Below are positions 16,830 through 25,982 of a stretch of DNA of 54,675 nucleotides, piece after piece (the stretch's first letter is position 1; each line of letters starts with the position of its first letter). A program made the position numbers and the translations under genes. The notes beneath the pieces were generated by a model. The model ran no database searches. It saw only the letters and a program-made list of their open reading frames with translations, and was not told where the DNA came from. The DNA is from Paludibacter sp. (GTDB lineage Bacteria > Bacteroidota > Bacteroidia > Bacteroidales > Paludibacteraceae): the NCBI GenBank assembly GCA_010365115.1, contig JAAFGX010000021.1, positions 1 to 54,675 of the forward strand. Direction: 5' to 3'.

Positions 16830-18077
16830 ATGAAAAAACTGATCTTATTAATTGCTTTGACTAGTTGTTTGACTCTTTTGTCACAACAGGTCCAACGTAC
16901 TCAAATATTCAATCGAAATATTAAAACATTACAAATTGGCAAACCAGGAGAAAAACTTGGTTTACCTATTATTGAATTTAATAGTTCAGATATAATAGAA
17001 GTAAATTTTGATGAAATGTCACATGAAGCTCATTCATATAGTTATAAAGTAATGCATTGTAATGCTGATTGGACGCTTTCTAACCTTTCCTCAACTGAAT
17101 ATTTATCAGGATTTACTACTGCGAATATTTCTGATTACACGCTTTCTGTAAATACAACTTATCTTTACACTCATTATAAATTTGACTTGCCAAACAATGA
17201 CATGTCTTTTAAAATATCAGGGAATTATGTGATATCAATTTACGAAGATAATCAAACTGATAAACCCATAGCTTTAGCCTGTTTTTCTTTAGTTGACCCC
17301 AAAATAGGTATTACTTCAAATATTCGTGGCAATACAGATGTTGAATTAAATGGTCGTTATCAACAGCTTGATTTTGATGTAAATTTGAAAGGTTACTCTG
17401 TTCGCGATCCAAATACAGAATTTAAAGTAGTTGTTCGTCAAAACAATAGAATTGATAATGAGGTTACTAATATTAAACCAACCTATCTAAATGCATCGAA
17501 ATTGAGTTATGTGAATAATAAGTCGCTTATATTTGATGGTGGTTATGAGTATCATCGTTTCGATATTTCATCGGTTTATGCTGCTGGCGAAGGTGTAGAG
17601 AGTATTCGTTATACCCGACCTTATTATGATGCTTTTTTGACTGAATCAAAAATTCAAACATCGAGAATTTATATGCACGATTTGGATGTAAATGGGAAAT
17701 TCGTGATCAATCTGCAAAATTCTGACGATGATAATGTGGAAGCCGATTATATGATGGTGCATTTTACTTTGGCAGCCAAATCGCCCTATTTTGATGGGCA
17801 ATTGTATTTGGGCGGTGAATTTAATTTCAATCTTTTGGATGACGTTTCGCATATGAAACATGATGTGAATAAAGGAATATATTATAATTCAGTACTTTTA
17901 AAACAAGGAGGCTACAATTACCAATATTGGTTTTTACCAAAAGGAGCAACCAAAGCCACTGCGGAACGAGTAGAAGGCAGTTATTGGCAAACAAAAAATG
18001 AATATACAATTTATGTTTATCATCGTCCATGGGGCGAACGGTACGATAAACTTGTAGGAGTAAAAGTTCTAGAATAG
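16830..18077 (+). CDS. T9SS plug protein (DUF5103 family)
   Basis: A 415-residue exported protein with a signal peptide (1-18, ending LTLLSQ). Conserved-looking blocks are SYSYKVMHCNADWTLSNLSS (about 67-87), SEYLSGF-like and YDAFL, and the C-terminal YVYHRPWGERYDKLVGV. These match my recollection of the DUF5103 / T9SS_plug family. In Flavobacterium johnsoniae, Plug closes the periplasmic side of the SprA translocon. It is the only T9SS structural gene recognised here, along with a PorE-like protein at 46-49 kb. Aspartate kinase follows 32 bp downstream and may be co-transcribed, though no functional link is known. Confidence 0.8.
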   Translation: MKKLILLIALTSCLTLLSQQVQRTQIFNRNIKTLQIGKPGEKLGLPIIEFNSSDIIEVNFDEMSHEAHSYSYKVMHCNADWTLSNLSSTEYLSGFTTANISDYTLSVNTTYLYTHYKFDLPNNDMSFKISGNYVISIYEDNQTDKPIALACFSLVDPKIGITSNIRGNTDVELNGRYQQLDFDVNLKGYSVRDPNTEFKVVVRQNNRIDNEVTNIKPTYLNASKLSYVNNKSLIFDGGYEYHRFDISSVYAAGEGVESIRYTRPYYDAFLTESKIQTSRIYMHDLDVNGKFVINLQNSDDDNVEADYMMVHFTLAAKSPYFDGQLYLGGEFNFNLLDDVSHMKHDVNKGIYYNSVLLKQGGYNYQYWFLPKGATKATAERVEGSYWQTKNEYTIYVYHRPWGERYDKLVGVKVLE

Positions 18078-18109
18078 CGAGTAATCAACAAATTATCCAA
18101 TCCACCAAA

Positions 18110-19366
18110 ATGAAAGTTTATAAATTCGGTGGCGCTTCAGTGCGCTCGGCAGAAGGAATAAGAAATATTGTAAATATTGTATCCAAAGAAAATGACAATT
18201 TATTTATTGTTATTTCTGCTATGGGAAAAACCACTAATGCAATGGAAGTGGTACTCGATTTTTTTATGAAAGCCGAGCATGAATCAGCACTTCAAAAATT
18301 GCTAGAGGTTGAGTCTTTTCATTACGATATAGTTGATCAATTATTTGATAATAAGACGATAGGCATTGAAACAGTTAAACCACTTTTTGATGAATTGAGA
18401 ATGATAATTCGCGAAGGTGTGGGTGATGATTATGATTGTTGGTATGATAGATTGGTCTCCTACGGCGAACTTATTTCTACGCGCATTGTGTCTGCTTTCC
18501 TGAACGAATCAGCTGTGAATAATTTGTGGTTGGATATGCGTGGACTTTTAGTTACCGATAGTAATTTCCGCGAAGCCAACGTGCGCATGGAAGAATCACA
18601 AATCCAGTTACAAAAAGCAGCCGATTTCTCAAAGAGCAGAATTTATATCAGTCAGGGTTTTATTGGCGCAAATATTAAGGGTGATCCAACAACATTGGGT
18701 CGCGAAGGGTCGGATTATTCAGCTGCAGTTGTGGGCAACTTGCTCGATGCCGAAAGTGTATCTATCTGGAAAGATGTCCCAGGAATTTTAAATGCTGATC
18801 CACGTATTTTTGAAAATACGGTTCTTATTCCTGAATTGACTTATCTCGATGCTGTGGAATTAGCTTTTAGTGGAGCTCAGATTATTCATCCTAAAACAAT
18901 AAAGCCACTTGAAAACAAGCATATTCCATTGTATGTTCGCCCGTTTGGGAGTCCTACGGAAACAGGTTCAGTGATAAAAGCAACCATTGATAAACCGATT
19001 GATGTTCCAATACTTATTTTACGTAAAAATCAAGTATTGATAACAATACGTCCTCGCGATTTTTCTTTTGTTCTGGAGGAAAGCCTTTCAAAAGCCTTTA
19101 CAGTACTGAATAAACACCGCTTAAAGGTTTCGTTGATTCAAAGTTCTGCCATTAGCATTTCGGTTTGTGTGGATAATACCCGATACTTGTCTGGGGCTTT
19201 AGATGAACTTGGAAATGAATTTAAAGTGTCGTATAACGATGGGTTGGAATTGCTTACTATTAGAGGACTAAATGATGAAATAGTCAAAAAAACGACATTA
19301 GGCAGAAATATTTTGCTAAAGCAAAGAACCCGACGAAGTGGTCGGTTTTTGATGAAAGAGATTTGA
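18110..19366 (+). CDS. lysC: Aspartate kinase
   Basis: Cytosolic enzyme phosphorylating aspartate, first step toward lysine, threonine and methionine. The 418-residue protein is monofunctional. The catalytic opening KVYKFGGASVRSAEGI, SAMGKTTNAM, the YGELISTRI block, GSDYSAAVVGNLL and WKDVPGILNADPR are all present. The C-terminal third (about 300-400) is an ACT-type regulatory region, so feedback inhibition is likely. It lies 32 bp after the plug gene and ends at a clear hairpin terminator. Confidence 0.94.
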   Translation: MKVYKFGGASVRSAEGIRNIVNIVSKENDNLFIVISAMGKTTNAMEVVLDFFMKAEHESALQKLLEVESFHYDIVDQLFDNKTIGIETVKPLFDELRMIIREGVGDDYDCWYDRLVSYGELISTRIVSAFLNESAVNNLWLDMRGLLVTDSNFREANVRMEESQIQLQKAADFSKSRIYISQGFIGANIKGDPTTLGREGSDYSAAVVGNLLDAESVSIWKDVPGILNADPRIFENTVLIPELTYLDAVELAFSGAQIIHPKTIKPLENKHIPLYVRPFGSPTETGSVIKATIDKPIDVPILILRKNQVLITIRPRDFSFVLEESLSKAFTVLNKHRLKVSLIQSSAISISVCVDNTRYLSGALDELGNEFKVSYNDGLELLTIRGLNDEIVKKTTLGRNILLKQRTRRSGRFLMKEI

Positions 19367-19370
19367 AACA

Positions 19371-19410
19371 AAAAAGTGTCAGATTTGAATTTTCATATCT
19401 GACGCTTTTT
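19371..19410. terminator. Bidirectional terminator, aspartate kinase / barrel gene
   Basis: A 14-bp stem (AAAAAGTGTCAGAT, 19371-19384; ATCTGACGCTTTTT, 19397-19410) with one G-U pair and a 12-nt loop. It has T runs on both strands, between convergent genes. Confidence 0.88.
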
Positions 19411-19450
19411 GTATAAGTCATTTTTTCTTTAATCTTGATTTTTATCTCCT

Positions 19451-20653
19451 CTAAAAGAAATAACTAACAGAAGTTACAATTCTATGGTTGTTTACGGTTG
19501 ATGGACTTGAAACTCGTCCGTTACTTTTTAACGTACCATAATCAGCAGAAGTTAAATCATATTCCAATCCAAATTTCAGGTTTGGTAAATTGTAACTTAC
19601 GTGAGGAGCAATACGATACATGCGATCCAACATAAGTTGCTCGGTTATGCCAAAACCATAAGCTGTAAATTTACCTCCTCTTGCCAGTAAATCTTTTGTT
19701 GAACCCAAATTTTGTGAAAATCCAATAAATATCCCCGCTTGCCATTTTGCACCATACACAATATTTACCCACGAACTTGACATATTGAAATTTGTATAAC
19801 CTACATTCCCATTTATACTGTCAGTAACGCCATATCCACATGGCATGGTGTAGTCTGTCAGGTTTTCACCCAAAAGTGTTTTTGCCTTAAACTGGAATTT
19901 AGCACCAATAAATTGAGTGTAAGCCACCAAACTTACAGAAGTCAGTTTTTCTACACTTGGTTTTATGGTTTTAGCGTCAATACCAAATCCGGTTGTCCAA
20001 TGCTTTGTTTTACTTTCAGTTCCCAGAAACAAGTCGGGAAACATAGAATTTTTAAGATATGAAGCGCTTGAACCTATTGGCCCTTGCGATAAGTATTGCA
20101 TTTGATAACTTCCTGCTATCATCAACGAAAGTGATGAGCTTAGAGATTGTTTAAATCTTACTTGTGGACTACGATTGAAGGGTTGAAACGGTGCACCGGC
20201 ATTTAGTGAAGGACCGGTGGGCATTACACTTCCAAACAATGGATGCCAGGTTTGTCCAACCAATAATTCTGATTTTTCCCAATTTAACCGGATGTGAGCC
20301 TGACGAATGCGTAGAACTGTAAAGCTAGTACCGAATCCAGCAAAATCAGCCTCTATTTTTGCAGAAGATTTTGCACCTAAAATGTCAGAGCCGGTTATGT
20401 CCAGACCAATACGAGTAGCAATACTCAGCATCTCGGCTTGTGGTGTTGCATTTATATCAACATTTGAAGAATTAAGGGAAACCGGTTTTGGAAAAAGATG
20501 GAATAAACCATCAATGGCTTCAATATTCTGGCGGGAATTAAAATATAAATCATTTCGAACAAAGCCGTAAATCTTTATTTTTACTGGTTCTTGAGCAATC
20601 GTCAGGATTGAAAAAGATAAAAAAAATAATGGAAGGAGTTTTTTTAAATTCAT
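19451..20653 (-). CDS. Outer-membrane beta-barrel protein, DcaP-like
   Basis: Predicted outer-membrane porin of 400 residues. A signal peptide ends near LTIAQ (17-21). Next come KIYGFVRNDLYFNSRQ, KIEADFAGFG, LRIRQAHIRLNWEKSELLVG and QTWHPLFGSVMPT, all barrel strands seen in DcaP-like and other Bacteroidales porins. It ends in SVSYFF, a typical BamA signal. The gene lies 42 bp after mntP on the same strand and may be transcribed with it. Substrate unknown; the family label is tentative while the barrel fold is well supported. Confidence 0.7.
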   Translation of the reverse strand: MNLKKLLPLFFLSFSILTIAQEPVKIKIYGFVRNDLYFNSRQNIEAIDGLFHLFPKPVSLNSSNVDINATPQAEMLSIATRIGLDITGSDILGAKSSAKIEADFAGFGTSFTVLRIRQAHIRLNWEKSELLVGQTWHPLFGSVMPTGPSLNAGAPFQPFNRSPQVRFKQSLSSSLSLMIAGSYQMQYLSQGPIGSSASYLKNSMFPDLFLGTESKTKHWTTGFGIDAKTIKPSVEKLTSVSLVAYTQFIGAKFQFKAKTLLGENLTDYTMPCGYGVTDSINGNVGYTNFNMSSSWVNIVYGAKWQAGIFIGFSQNLGSTKDLLARGGKFTAYGFGITEQLMLDRMYRIAPHVSYNLPNLKFGLEYDLTSADYGTLKSNGRVSSPSTVNNHRIVTSVSYFF

Positions 20654-20695
20654 ATTTTTCTAATTTTTGTCACTTGTCCAAATCGGACTATTTTT

Positions 20696-21262
20696 TTAGC
20701 TGGATAAATGTTCTATTAATATTTTAATACCCATACCAATGAGGATAAATCCACCGATAGCTTCTACTTTTACATGAAATCTTTTTCCAAAATGAACACC
20801 GAAATACATTCCTATTAGTGTAAACAAGAAACTTATGGAACCAATTATTGCAATTGCAGTCCATATAGAATCGGGATAAGGAATAAAAACAATTCCTGTT
20901 GCCAATGCATCGATACTTGTAGCTAGTGCCAATGATAGGAGTGAAGCCCATTTAAATGGATTAGATACTTTTTTGCATTCCGGATCGGGTGTTTTTAATC
21001 CTTCAATCACCATTTTGCCTCCTATTAATCCAAGCAATCCAAAAGCTACCCAATGGTCGAAACTTTTCATTTCTTCAGCAAAACTAGCACCTAAATTATA
21101 TCCGATAAGAGGCATGATAGCCTGAAAAAATCCAAACAGAAGTGCCATTCGGAATGTCAGCCAGAAAAAGTATTTTTTTGCACAAATCCCTTTAGTCACG
21201 GAAACGGCAAAGCAATCCATTGCTAATGCAATTCCGATAATGATAATTGAAATAATATCCAT
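20696..21262 (-). CDS. mntP: Manganese efflux pump MntP
   Basis: Inner-membrane Mn(II) exporter of 188 residues with six helices in two repeated halves. Each half carries the family Asp motif: GIALAMDCFAVSVTKG (11-26) and ALATSIDALATGI (about 113-125). The C-terminal GGFILIGMGIKILIEHL is typical. Upstream 21263-21383 contains no recognised yybP-ykoY manganese riboswitch; it holds hairpin repeats. The barrel gene follows 42 bp downstream. Confidence 0.93.
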   Translation of the reverse strand: MDIISIIIIGIALAMDCFAVSVTKGICAKKYFFWLTFRMALLFGFFQAIMPLIGYNLGASFAEEMKSFDHWVAFGLLGLIGGKMVIEGLKTPDPECKKVSNPFKWASLLSLALATSIDALATGIVFIPYPDSIWTAIAIIGSISFLFTLIGMYFGVHFGKRFHVKVEAIGGFILIGMGIKILIEHLSS

Positions 21263-21269
21263 AAGTAAA

Positions 21270-21383
21270 AGAACCCCCGACCCCTAAAAGGAAGTCATTC
21301 TGCCTTTAAAAGTCGAAGGTGTTTTTTTTAAAATTTGAATTCCCCGCAATTTATCCCGATTTATCGGGAGAGGGTAGGGGTGA
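21270..21383. repeat. Hairpin-containing intergenic repeat-like stretch
   Basis: Between transketolase and mntP lies a C-rich start (CCCCCGACCCCT, 21274-21285), a G-rich end (AGGGTAGGGGTG, 21371-21382) and a perfect hairpin TCCCGAT-TT-ATCGGGA (21354-21369). The C-rich and G-rich ends can partly pair. It resembles small palindromic elements common between Bacteroidota genes and may end tkt transcription. Confidence 0.5.
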
Positions 21384-23405
21384 TTATAACATTTTTTTTA
21401 CTTGCTCGTAAACATTCTTGCCGTTGAATCCAAGTTTTTCGTCAAGAACTTTATAAGGAGCTGAGAATCCGAATGATTCTAATCCCCAAACTTTTCCATT
21501 AGAACCAACCAATCCCTCAAGATTTACCGGAAGCCCAGCAGTCAGTCCGAAAATTTTAGAACCTTTTGGCAGTACGCTTTCCTGATATTCTGCTGTTTGA
21601 CTGCGAAATAATCCTTCGGAAGGAACAGATACCAAACGGATTTTAATTCCATCTGCACGTAATAATCCCGCTCCTTCATATAATGTTGAAACTTCAGAAC
21701 CAGATGCAACCAAAATTACATCGGGATTACCATCGCATTCAACCACATATCCGCCTTTCTGAGCTTGTTCGGCTTCAGCTTTGCGATTGGTTGTAGTTGG
21801 TAAATCAACAATATTTTGACGAGAAAGAATAAGAGCAGTAGGAGTAGACGTATTTTCAAGCGCCATTTTCCATGCTACAGTACATTCTTCAACATCAGCA
21901 GGACGCAAAACCAACATTGAATTATGTCCTTTGTGGTTTTTAAGTTTTTCCATCAACCTTATTTGAGCTTCTTGCTCTACCGGTTCATGTGTTGGTCCAT
22001 CTTCCCCTACACGGAAAGCATCATGTGTCCAAATAAATTTAACGGGTTGTTCCATTAATGCAGCCATACGAACAGCAGGTTTCATATAATCCGAGAACAC
22101 GAAGAATGTAGCACAAGCTGCAATTACCCCGCCGTGTAAACTCATTCCTATGCAAACTGCTGCCATTGTTAATTCAGAAACTCCGGCTTGTAGAAAAGCA
22201 CCTGAAAAATCATTTTTTGCAAAGGCTTTTGTGTTTTTTAAGAAACCATCGGTTTTATCAGAATTTGACAAGTCGGCACTGGAAACAATCATGTTTTCAA
22301 CTTGTTTGGCTAATTCACCTAGAACTGTTGCAGAAGCTGTACGAGTTGCTTGTCCCGATTTTTGCACCACTGCATCCCAGTTCATTTTTGTTTTTCCAGA
22401 AAAGAAGAAAGCCAATTTTTCAGCCAATTCCGGATTTTCTTTTGCCCAAACAGCTTTTGCAGCTTGTTTTTTTGCAACGATTTCGTTTAATTCTTCTGCA
22501 CGTTTGGCATACAATGCTTTGGTTTCTTCGAAAATAACGAAAGGATCTTCTGGATTACCACCAAGATTTTTAATACTTTCTACATAAGAAGCACCACCTT
22601 CGCTTAATGGCATACCATGCGTTGCACATTGACGTTCGAAACTAGAACCGTCTGCTTTTAAAGCACCTTTACCCATAATTGTTTTACCAATAATGAGTGT
22701 TGGTTTTGAAGTTTCAGCTTTTGCTTCGTTTAATGCTTTACGTATTTGTTCGGCATTGTTACCATCAATTTCGATCACTTTCCAATTCCATGCCAAATAT
22801 TTTTGAGCTACGTTTTCGCTGGTAACGTCTTTTGTCTCAGTTGAAAGTTGGATGTCGTTCGAATCGTAAAACATAATTAGGTTATTCAATCCCAAGTGAC
22901 CTGCAATACGTCCTGCACCTTGCGAAATTTCTTCCTGAACACCACCATCCGAAATAAATGTATAAATAGTTTGACTCATTACTTCACCAAAGCGGGCTTT
23001 TAAAAATTTTGCAGCTATGGCAGCACCAACGGCATAAGTATGACCTTGGCCAAGCGGACCAGAAGTGTTTTCAACTCCACGCATAACATCTACTTCAGGG
23101 TGTCCCGGAGTTGGACTTCCCCATTGACGGAATTGACCTAACTCTTCCATTGTGTATTTTCCGGTGCATGCAAGAACCGAATAGAGCATTGGTGACATGT
23201 GTCCTGGATCTAGGAACATGCGGTCACGACCTTCCCATGTGGGATTCTTTGGATCGTATTCTAAAAATTCGGAATAAAGTACATTGATATAATCAGCTCC
23301 ACCCATTGCACCACCGGGATGTCCCGATTTTGCTTTTTCTACAGCCGAAGCAGCTAGAATGCGAATATTATCTGCAGCTCGGTTTAAAATTTGTGTTGAA
23401 TTCAT
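21384..23405 (-). CDS. tkt: Transketolase
   Basis: Thiamine-diphosphate enzyme of the non-oxidative pentose phosphate pathway, 673 residues, full length. N-terminal block AVEKAKSGHPGGAMGGADY, substrate-loop GQGHTYAVGAAIAAK, ThDP region FISDGGVQEEISQGAGRIAG with FYDSNDIQLS, and the Pyr domain with RVGEDGPTHEPVEQ are present. The usual GDG is SDG here, which I believe is normal for Bacteroidota. It is the last gene of a long minus-strand run, 17 bp after the DUF6048 gene. This is the expected position for co-transcription, but tkt probably also has its own promoter. Confidence 0.96.
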   Translation of the reverse strand: MNSTQILNRAADNIRILAASAVEKAKSGHPGGAMGGADYINVLYSEFLEYDPKNPTWEGRDRMFLDPGHMSPMLYSVLACTGKYTMEELGQFRQWGSPTPGHPEVDVMRGVENTSGPLGQGHTYAVGAAIAAKFLKARFGEVMSQTIYTFISDGGVQEEISQGAGRIAGHLGLNNLIMFYDSNDIQLSTETKDVTSENVAQKYLAWNWKVIEIDGNNAEQIRKALNEAKAETSKPTLIIGKTIMGKGALKADGSSFERQCATHGMPLSEGGASYVESIKNLGGNPEDPFVIFEETKALYAKRAEELNEIVAKKQAAKAVWAKENPELAEKLAFFFSGKTKMNWDAVVQKSGQATRTASATVLGELAKQVENMIVSSADLSNSDKTDGFLKNTKAFAKNDFSGAFLQAGVSELTMAAVCIGMSLHGGVIAACATFFVFSDYMKPAVRMAALMEQPVKFIWTHDAFRVGEDGPTHEPVEQEAQIRLMEKLKNHKGHNSMLVLRPADVEECTVAWKMALENTSTPTALILSRQNIVDLPTTTNRKAEAEQAQKGGYVVECDGNPDVILVASGSEVSTLYEGAGLLRADGIKIRLVSVPSEGLFRSQTAEYQESVLPKGSKIFGLTAGLPVNLEGLVGSNGKVWGLESFGFSAPYKVLDEKLGFNGKNVYEQVKKML

Positions 23406-23422
23406 ACGTTTAATTTGGTTGT

Positions 23423-24145
23423 TTATAATTGATTATTTTCTTTTATTTTCTTTATTGAAGTATTAAATCGGTATCCTAAAGTATAGTTAAAACCCCAAGT
23501 GCTGCTGGAATTTATACCAAAACCTGGTATATACCAACTTGATATTTCTCCTTCTTTATCTTGATTCAGTAAGTTTTTATTTCTAATAGTCCAACCCATA
23601 AATACATTTCTAAATACCTCCACTCTAACACCTGCTACAATTTCAAACCAAACTTTTGTTGCAGGCCTATCGTTAAAATTCAATATCTCAGCACCTCCCC
23701 AATAATTATCTGTAATTGAGATGTTTGTAATGTCATATCTTAAATTTGAAACTCCAATTCTTGCACCTGCTAAAAATAAGTTATTACTAGCTTTTGCATC
23801 TTTTTTTTGTTTAAGCAAATTTATGTCTACGCCAAACCTGCCAAATAATCCATTGGTTTTGAAATCTATATTATCAACTGAAAGTTTATTTGCTCCACCA
23901 AAACCAACTTCAACAATTGGATAATATTTATGTTTGATGTCCAGTTGAACACTTCCTTCTGTTGAGTATGTTTCTCCTTTTGATAGAATAGAACTTACAA
24001 TGGAAGCTATATCAGCCTGCACAGTAAACCCATTTAACAAAAGAGTTTTGACTAATTCCGAATTTTCCTTTTTTTCTTGAGCTCCTCCGTAAATTCCATT
24101 GAATAGGAGCAATAAACTAATTATATATTTGTAAGTGCTCCTCAT
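23423..24145 (-). CDS. DUF6048-like exported protein
   Basis: A 240-residue predicted exported protein of unknown function. A signal peptide ends at YGGAQ (about 18-22). The rest alternates hydrophobic and aromatic strands (VEVGFGGANKL, NLFLAGARIGVSNLRY, VWFEIVAGVRVEVFRNVFMG, FNYTLGYRFN), suggesting a small outer-membrane barrel. The family name is from memory: DUF6048 is usually paired with DUF6452, as here. Its start overlaps the end of the upstream lipoprotein gene by 29 bp, showing translational coupling. Confidence 0.7.
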   Translation of the reverse strand: MRSTYKYIISLLLLFNGIYGGAQEKKENSELVKTLLLNGFTVQADIASIVSSILSKGETYSTEGSVQLDIKHKYYPIVEVGFGGANKLSVDNIDFKTNGLFGRFGVDINLLKQKKDAKASNNLFLAGARIGVSNLRYDITNISITDNYWGGAEILNFNDRPATKVWFEIVAGVRVEVFRNVFMGWTIRNKNLLNQDKEGEISSWYIPGFGINSSSTWGFNYTLGYRFNTSIKKIKENNQL

Positions 24146-24626
24146 TATTGTTATTTACATCGTGATTAATAATTCGAACTGAGTCAATATAATTGTTGGT
24201 AGTCAGAACAGTATCTATTGAAAATGTTTTTATACATCCGCATTCGAGCGATAAATAATAATCAAATTTTCGGTAAAGAATTGTAATTGTATCAATAACC
24301 TGATTGAATTGAACTAAATATTTTGATTGATTTTTTAATTTGTTTAAAGGAAGCACCAGTTTGCTGATGCTTTTTTTATTGTTGTACAAAATCGAGTCAA
24401 CCAGCGTTTCGTTTCCACTTAAAGTATCTACATTAATCCCCCGCAAAGTTAAACTATCGATTGAGAGTGTCGATTTGGAATAGGTATCTGTGGTTGCATT
24501 GTAAGATACGTGATATAAACCAACACCCATGTTAACATATCTGTTTTTTCGGCACTCCTCATCTTTTGTGCAAGAAACGCCAAATAAAAGAATGGAGATA
24601 AATAATATGTAAATAAATTGTTTCAT
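24117..24626 (-). CDS. DUF6452-like lipoprotein
   Basis: A 169-residue lipoprotein: the signal ends in LLFGVSC with lipid-modified C19, followed by TKDEECRKN. The body has beta-strand-like segments and a late CGC (SLECGCIKTFSIDTV). Function unknown. It overlaps the DUF6048-like gene by 29 bp and the two probably form an envelope pair. Family assignment is by recall of this pairing in Bacteroidales. Confidence 0.7.
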   Translation of the reverse strand: MKQFIYILFISILLFGVSCTKDEECRKNRYVNMGVGLYHVSYNATTDTYSKSTLSIDSLTLRGINVDTLSGNETLVDSILYNNKKSISKLVLPLNKLKNQSKYLVQFNQVIDTITILYRKFDYYLSLECGCIKTFSIDTVLTTNNYIDSVRIINHDVNNNNEEHLQIYN

Positions 24627-24677
24627 TGCTTTTGAAAGATATTGGAATTTTAATTCGTTGGTTTTATCCGCAATTCT

Positions 24678-25199
24678 TTAGAGAAAATAATTTCGAACTT
24701 CACTTTTTAGTTTATTGATTGCTAATTCAGTTGGAGTTTGATCACTGGCGCCATAAACTTGAATTATTCTTTCTGCAAGAATAGAAGCCGGTTCTTTAGG
24801 ATTACATTGCGAAGCGCAGGTATTAATAAGTCTTAATAAACTTTCCTGAGCAGAACGTATATAGTTCCATGTTTCGTCACTTACGTAAATTTGTTGTGAT
24901 ATATTATGCGCATATTCATGACGAATATTGTTTAATAAAAGAGTGTGAAGTTCCATATTTGTCATCTCTGGTTTTATAGTATTTAAAATCAAAGTATTAG
25001 GCGAAGTTCGTTCCAGAACGAGCATTAATCTTTCGTAAGCACGTAGTCGGATAGGAGTGAGGGTTGATAAATTGCTTTTATGTAATTCGAAATTTCTTCT
25101 TTTTTCTTCATTTCGTAACAGTTTATCTATCAGCAAGTAAGCGGTTAGTAAAACAAGCAGTGCGGGTAAAATTATTTTAAGAATATCCATGATTTCCAT
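24678..25199 (-). CDS. Membrane-anchored protein, DUF7935-like
   Basis: A 173-residue protein with one N-terminal transmembrane helix (about 8-25; ILPALLVLLTAYLLIDKLL), then a helical cytosolic domain. Conserved-looking parts are LTPIRLRAYERLMLVLERTS, LLNNIRHEYAHNISQQIYVS and the SAQESLLRLIN block. I recall this pattern from a Bacteroidota-wide family (DUF7935) of unknown role. It sits between DUF190 and DUF6452 genes. No catalytic motif was recognised. Confidence 0.65.
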   Translation of the reverse strand: MEIMDILKIILPALLVLLTAYLLIDKLLRNEEKRRNFELHKSNLSTLTPIRLRAYERLMLVLERTSPNTLILNTIKPEMTNMELHTLLLNNIRHEYAHNISQQIYVSDETWNYIRSAQESLLRLINTCASQCNPKEPASILAERIIQVYGASDQTPTELAINKLKSEVRNYFL

Positions 25200-25223
25200 G
25201 TTGTTTTGATTGAAACGGAGTAG

Positions 25224-25577
25224 TTATTTTGAGCTCCCGGTTTTTTGTAGTTTTATTTCAATGGGGTGGATTGTAACTAAACAGCCCTTAGGTAATTGCA
25301 TTAAATCAGTTAAAATAAATTCATAAAAGCTTTCAAGAATAATAGTTTTATCAATCATTTCAATGACTACAGGTAGTTTCTCGGTTAATTCCCAAAAGCG
25401 TGAAGATTCAATTTGATTGTTGCTTAATCCAAAACCCATAATTCCCCGATAAACCGTCACACCAGCAATTCCCTTTTTTTTAGCAAGAACAACTAAATGT
25501 TCATAGAGTAAATCAAAACCAATCTTATCGGTACTGCTGGCATAAATTTTAAGAATGCTGTACTCCGTTGAATTCAT
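25224..25577 (-). CDS. DUF190 (PII-like) protein
   Basis: A 117-residue DUF190 protein with the family features YEHLVVLAKKKGIAGVTVYR, RGIMGFG and LPVVIEMIDKTIILESF. DUF190 has a PII-like ferredoxin fold and is often encoded beside crcB. Here it starts 1 bp after the crcB stop codon, so the two are tightly coupled. A regulatory role for the fluoride channel is an inference from gene context, not shown. Confidence 0.88.
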   Translation of the reverse strand: MNSTEYSILKIYASSTDKIGFDLLYEHLVVLAKKKGIAGVTVYRGIMGFGLSNNQIESSRFWELTEKLPVVIEMIDKTIILESFYEFILTDLMQLPKGCLVTIHPIEIKLQKTGSSK

Positions 25578-25578
25578 A

Positions 25579-25953
25579 TTAAAGTAAATTTGAAATTAAA
25601 TAACCCAAATAAACAGCTGTAAAACCAAGAAAAATACTAAGTCCTGTATAAAGCAACGCAGTTAAAAACTGACCATTTTGAATCAACATCATATTTTCGT
25701 TTGAAAAGGAAGAAAAAGTTGTAAATCCACCACAAACACCAACCATTAAAAATAAACGCATATCAGCCGATAGTATTTCACTTTTTGCCGATATTCCAAC
25801 CAAAAATCCTATTGCAAAACTTCCTAATACATTTACTGTAAGCGTTCCCATTGGAATGGCTAGAAAATGAATGTACAGGTTAAGCTTTGAAATGAAATAA
25901 CGTGCAGCGCTTCCAATAAATCCGCCTAATCCGACCAATAAGAGCTGCTTCAT
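25579..25953 (-). CDS. crcB: Fluoride-specific channel CrcB/Fluc
   Basis: Small four-helix membrane protein (124 residues) that exports fluoride as an antiparallel dimer. Diagnostic segments are GGFIGSAARYF (10-20), TLTVNVLGSFAIG (38-50) and GVCGGFTTFSSFSNE (72-86), which includes the Phe-box and Na+-site region. Only one gene is present, so it should form homodimers. Only 29 bp separate it from the upstream glycosyltransferase, leaving no room for a fluoride riboswitch. Confidence 0.95.
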   Translation of the reverse strand: MKQLLLVGLGGFIGSAARYFISKLNLYIHFLAIPMGTLTVNVLGSFAIGFLVGISAKSEILSADMRLFLMVGVCGGFTTFSSFSNENMMLIQNGQFLTALLYTGLSIFLGFTAVYLGYLISNLL

Positions 25954-25982
25954 GTAATTGAGATTTTGGTATATGTGCTTAA

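Noticed and set aside
21263..21383. yybP-ykoY manganese riboswitch before mntP
   Set aside because: The region holds C-rich and G-rich repeat-like ends and one short hairpin, not the conserved riboswitch loops.
22900..23000. Transketolase with SDG in place of the GDG thiamine motif
   Set aside because: The rest of the ThDP region is intact and, as far as I recall, this variant is usual in Bacteroidota; not a sign of lost activity.
25954..25982. Fluoride riboswitch before crcB
   Set aside because: Only 29 bp separate crcB from the upstream gene and no riboswitch core was seen.
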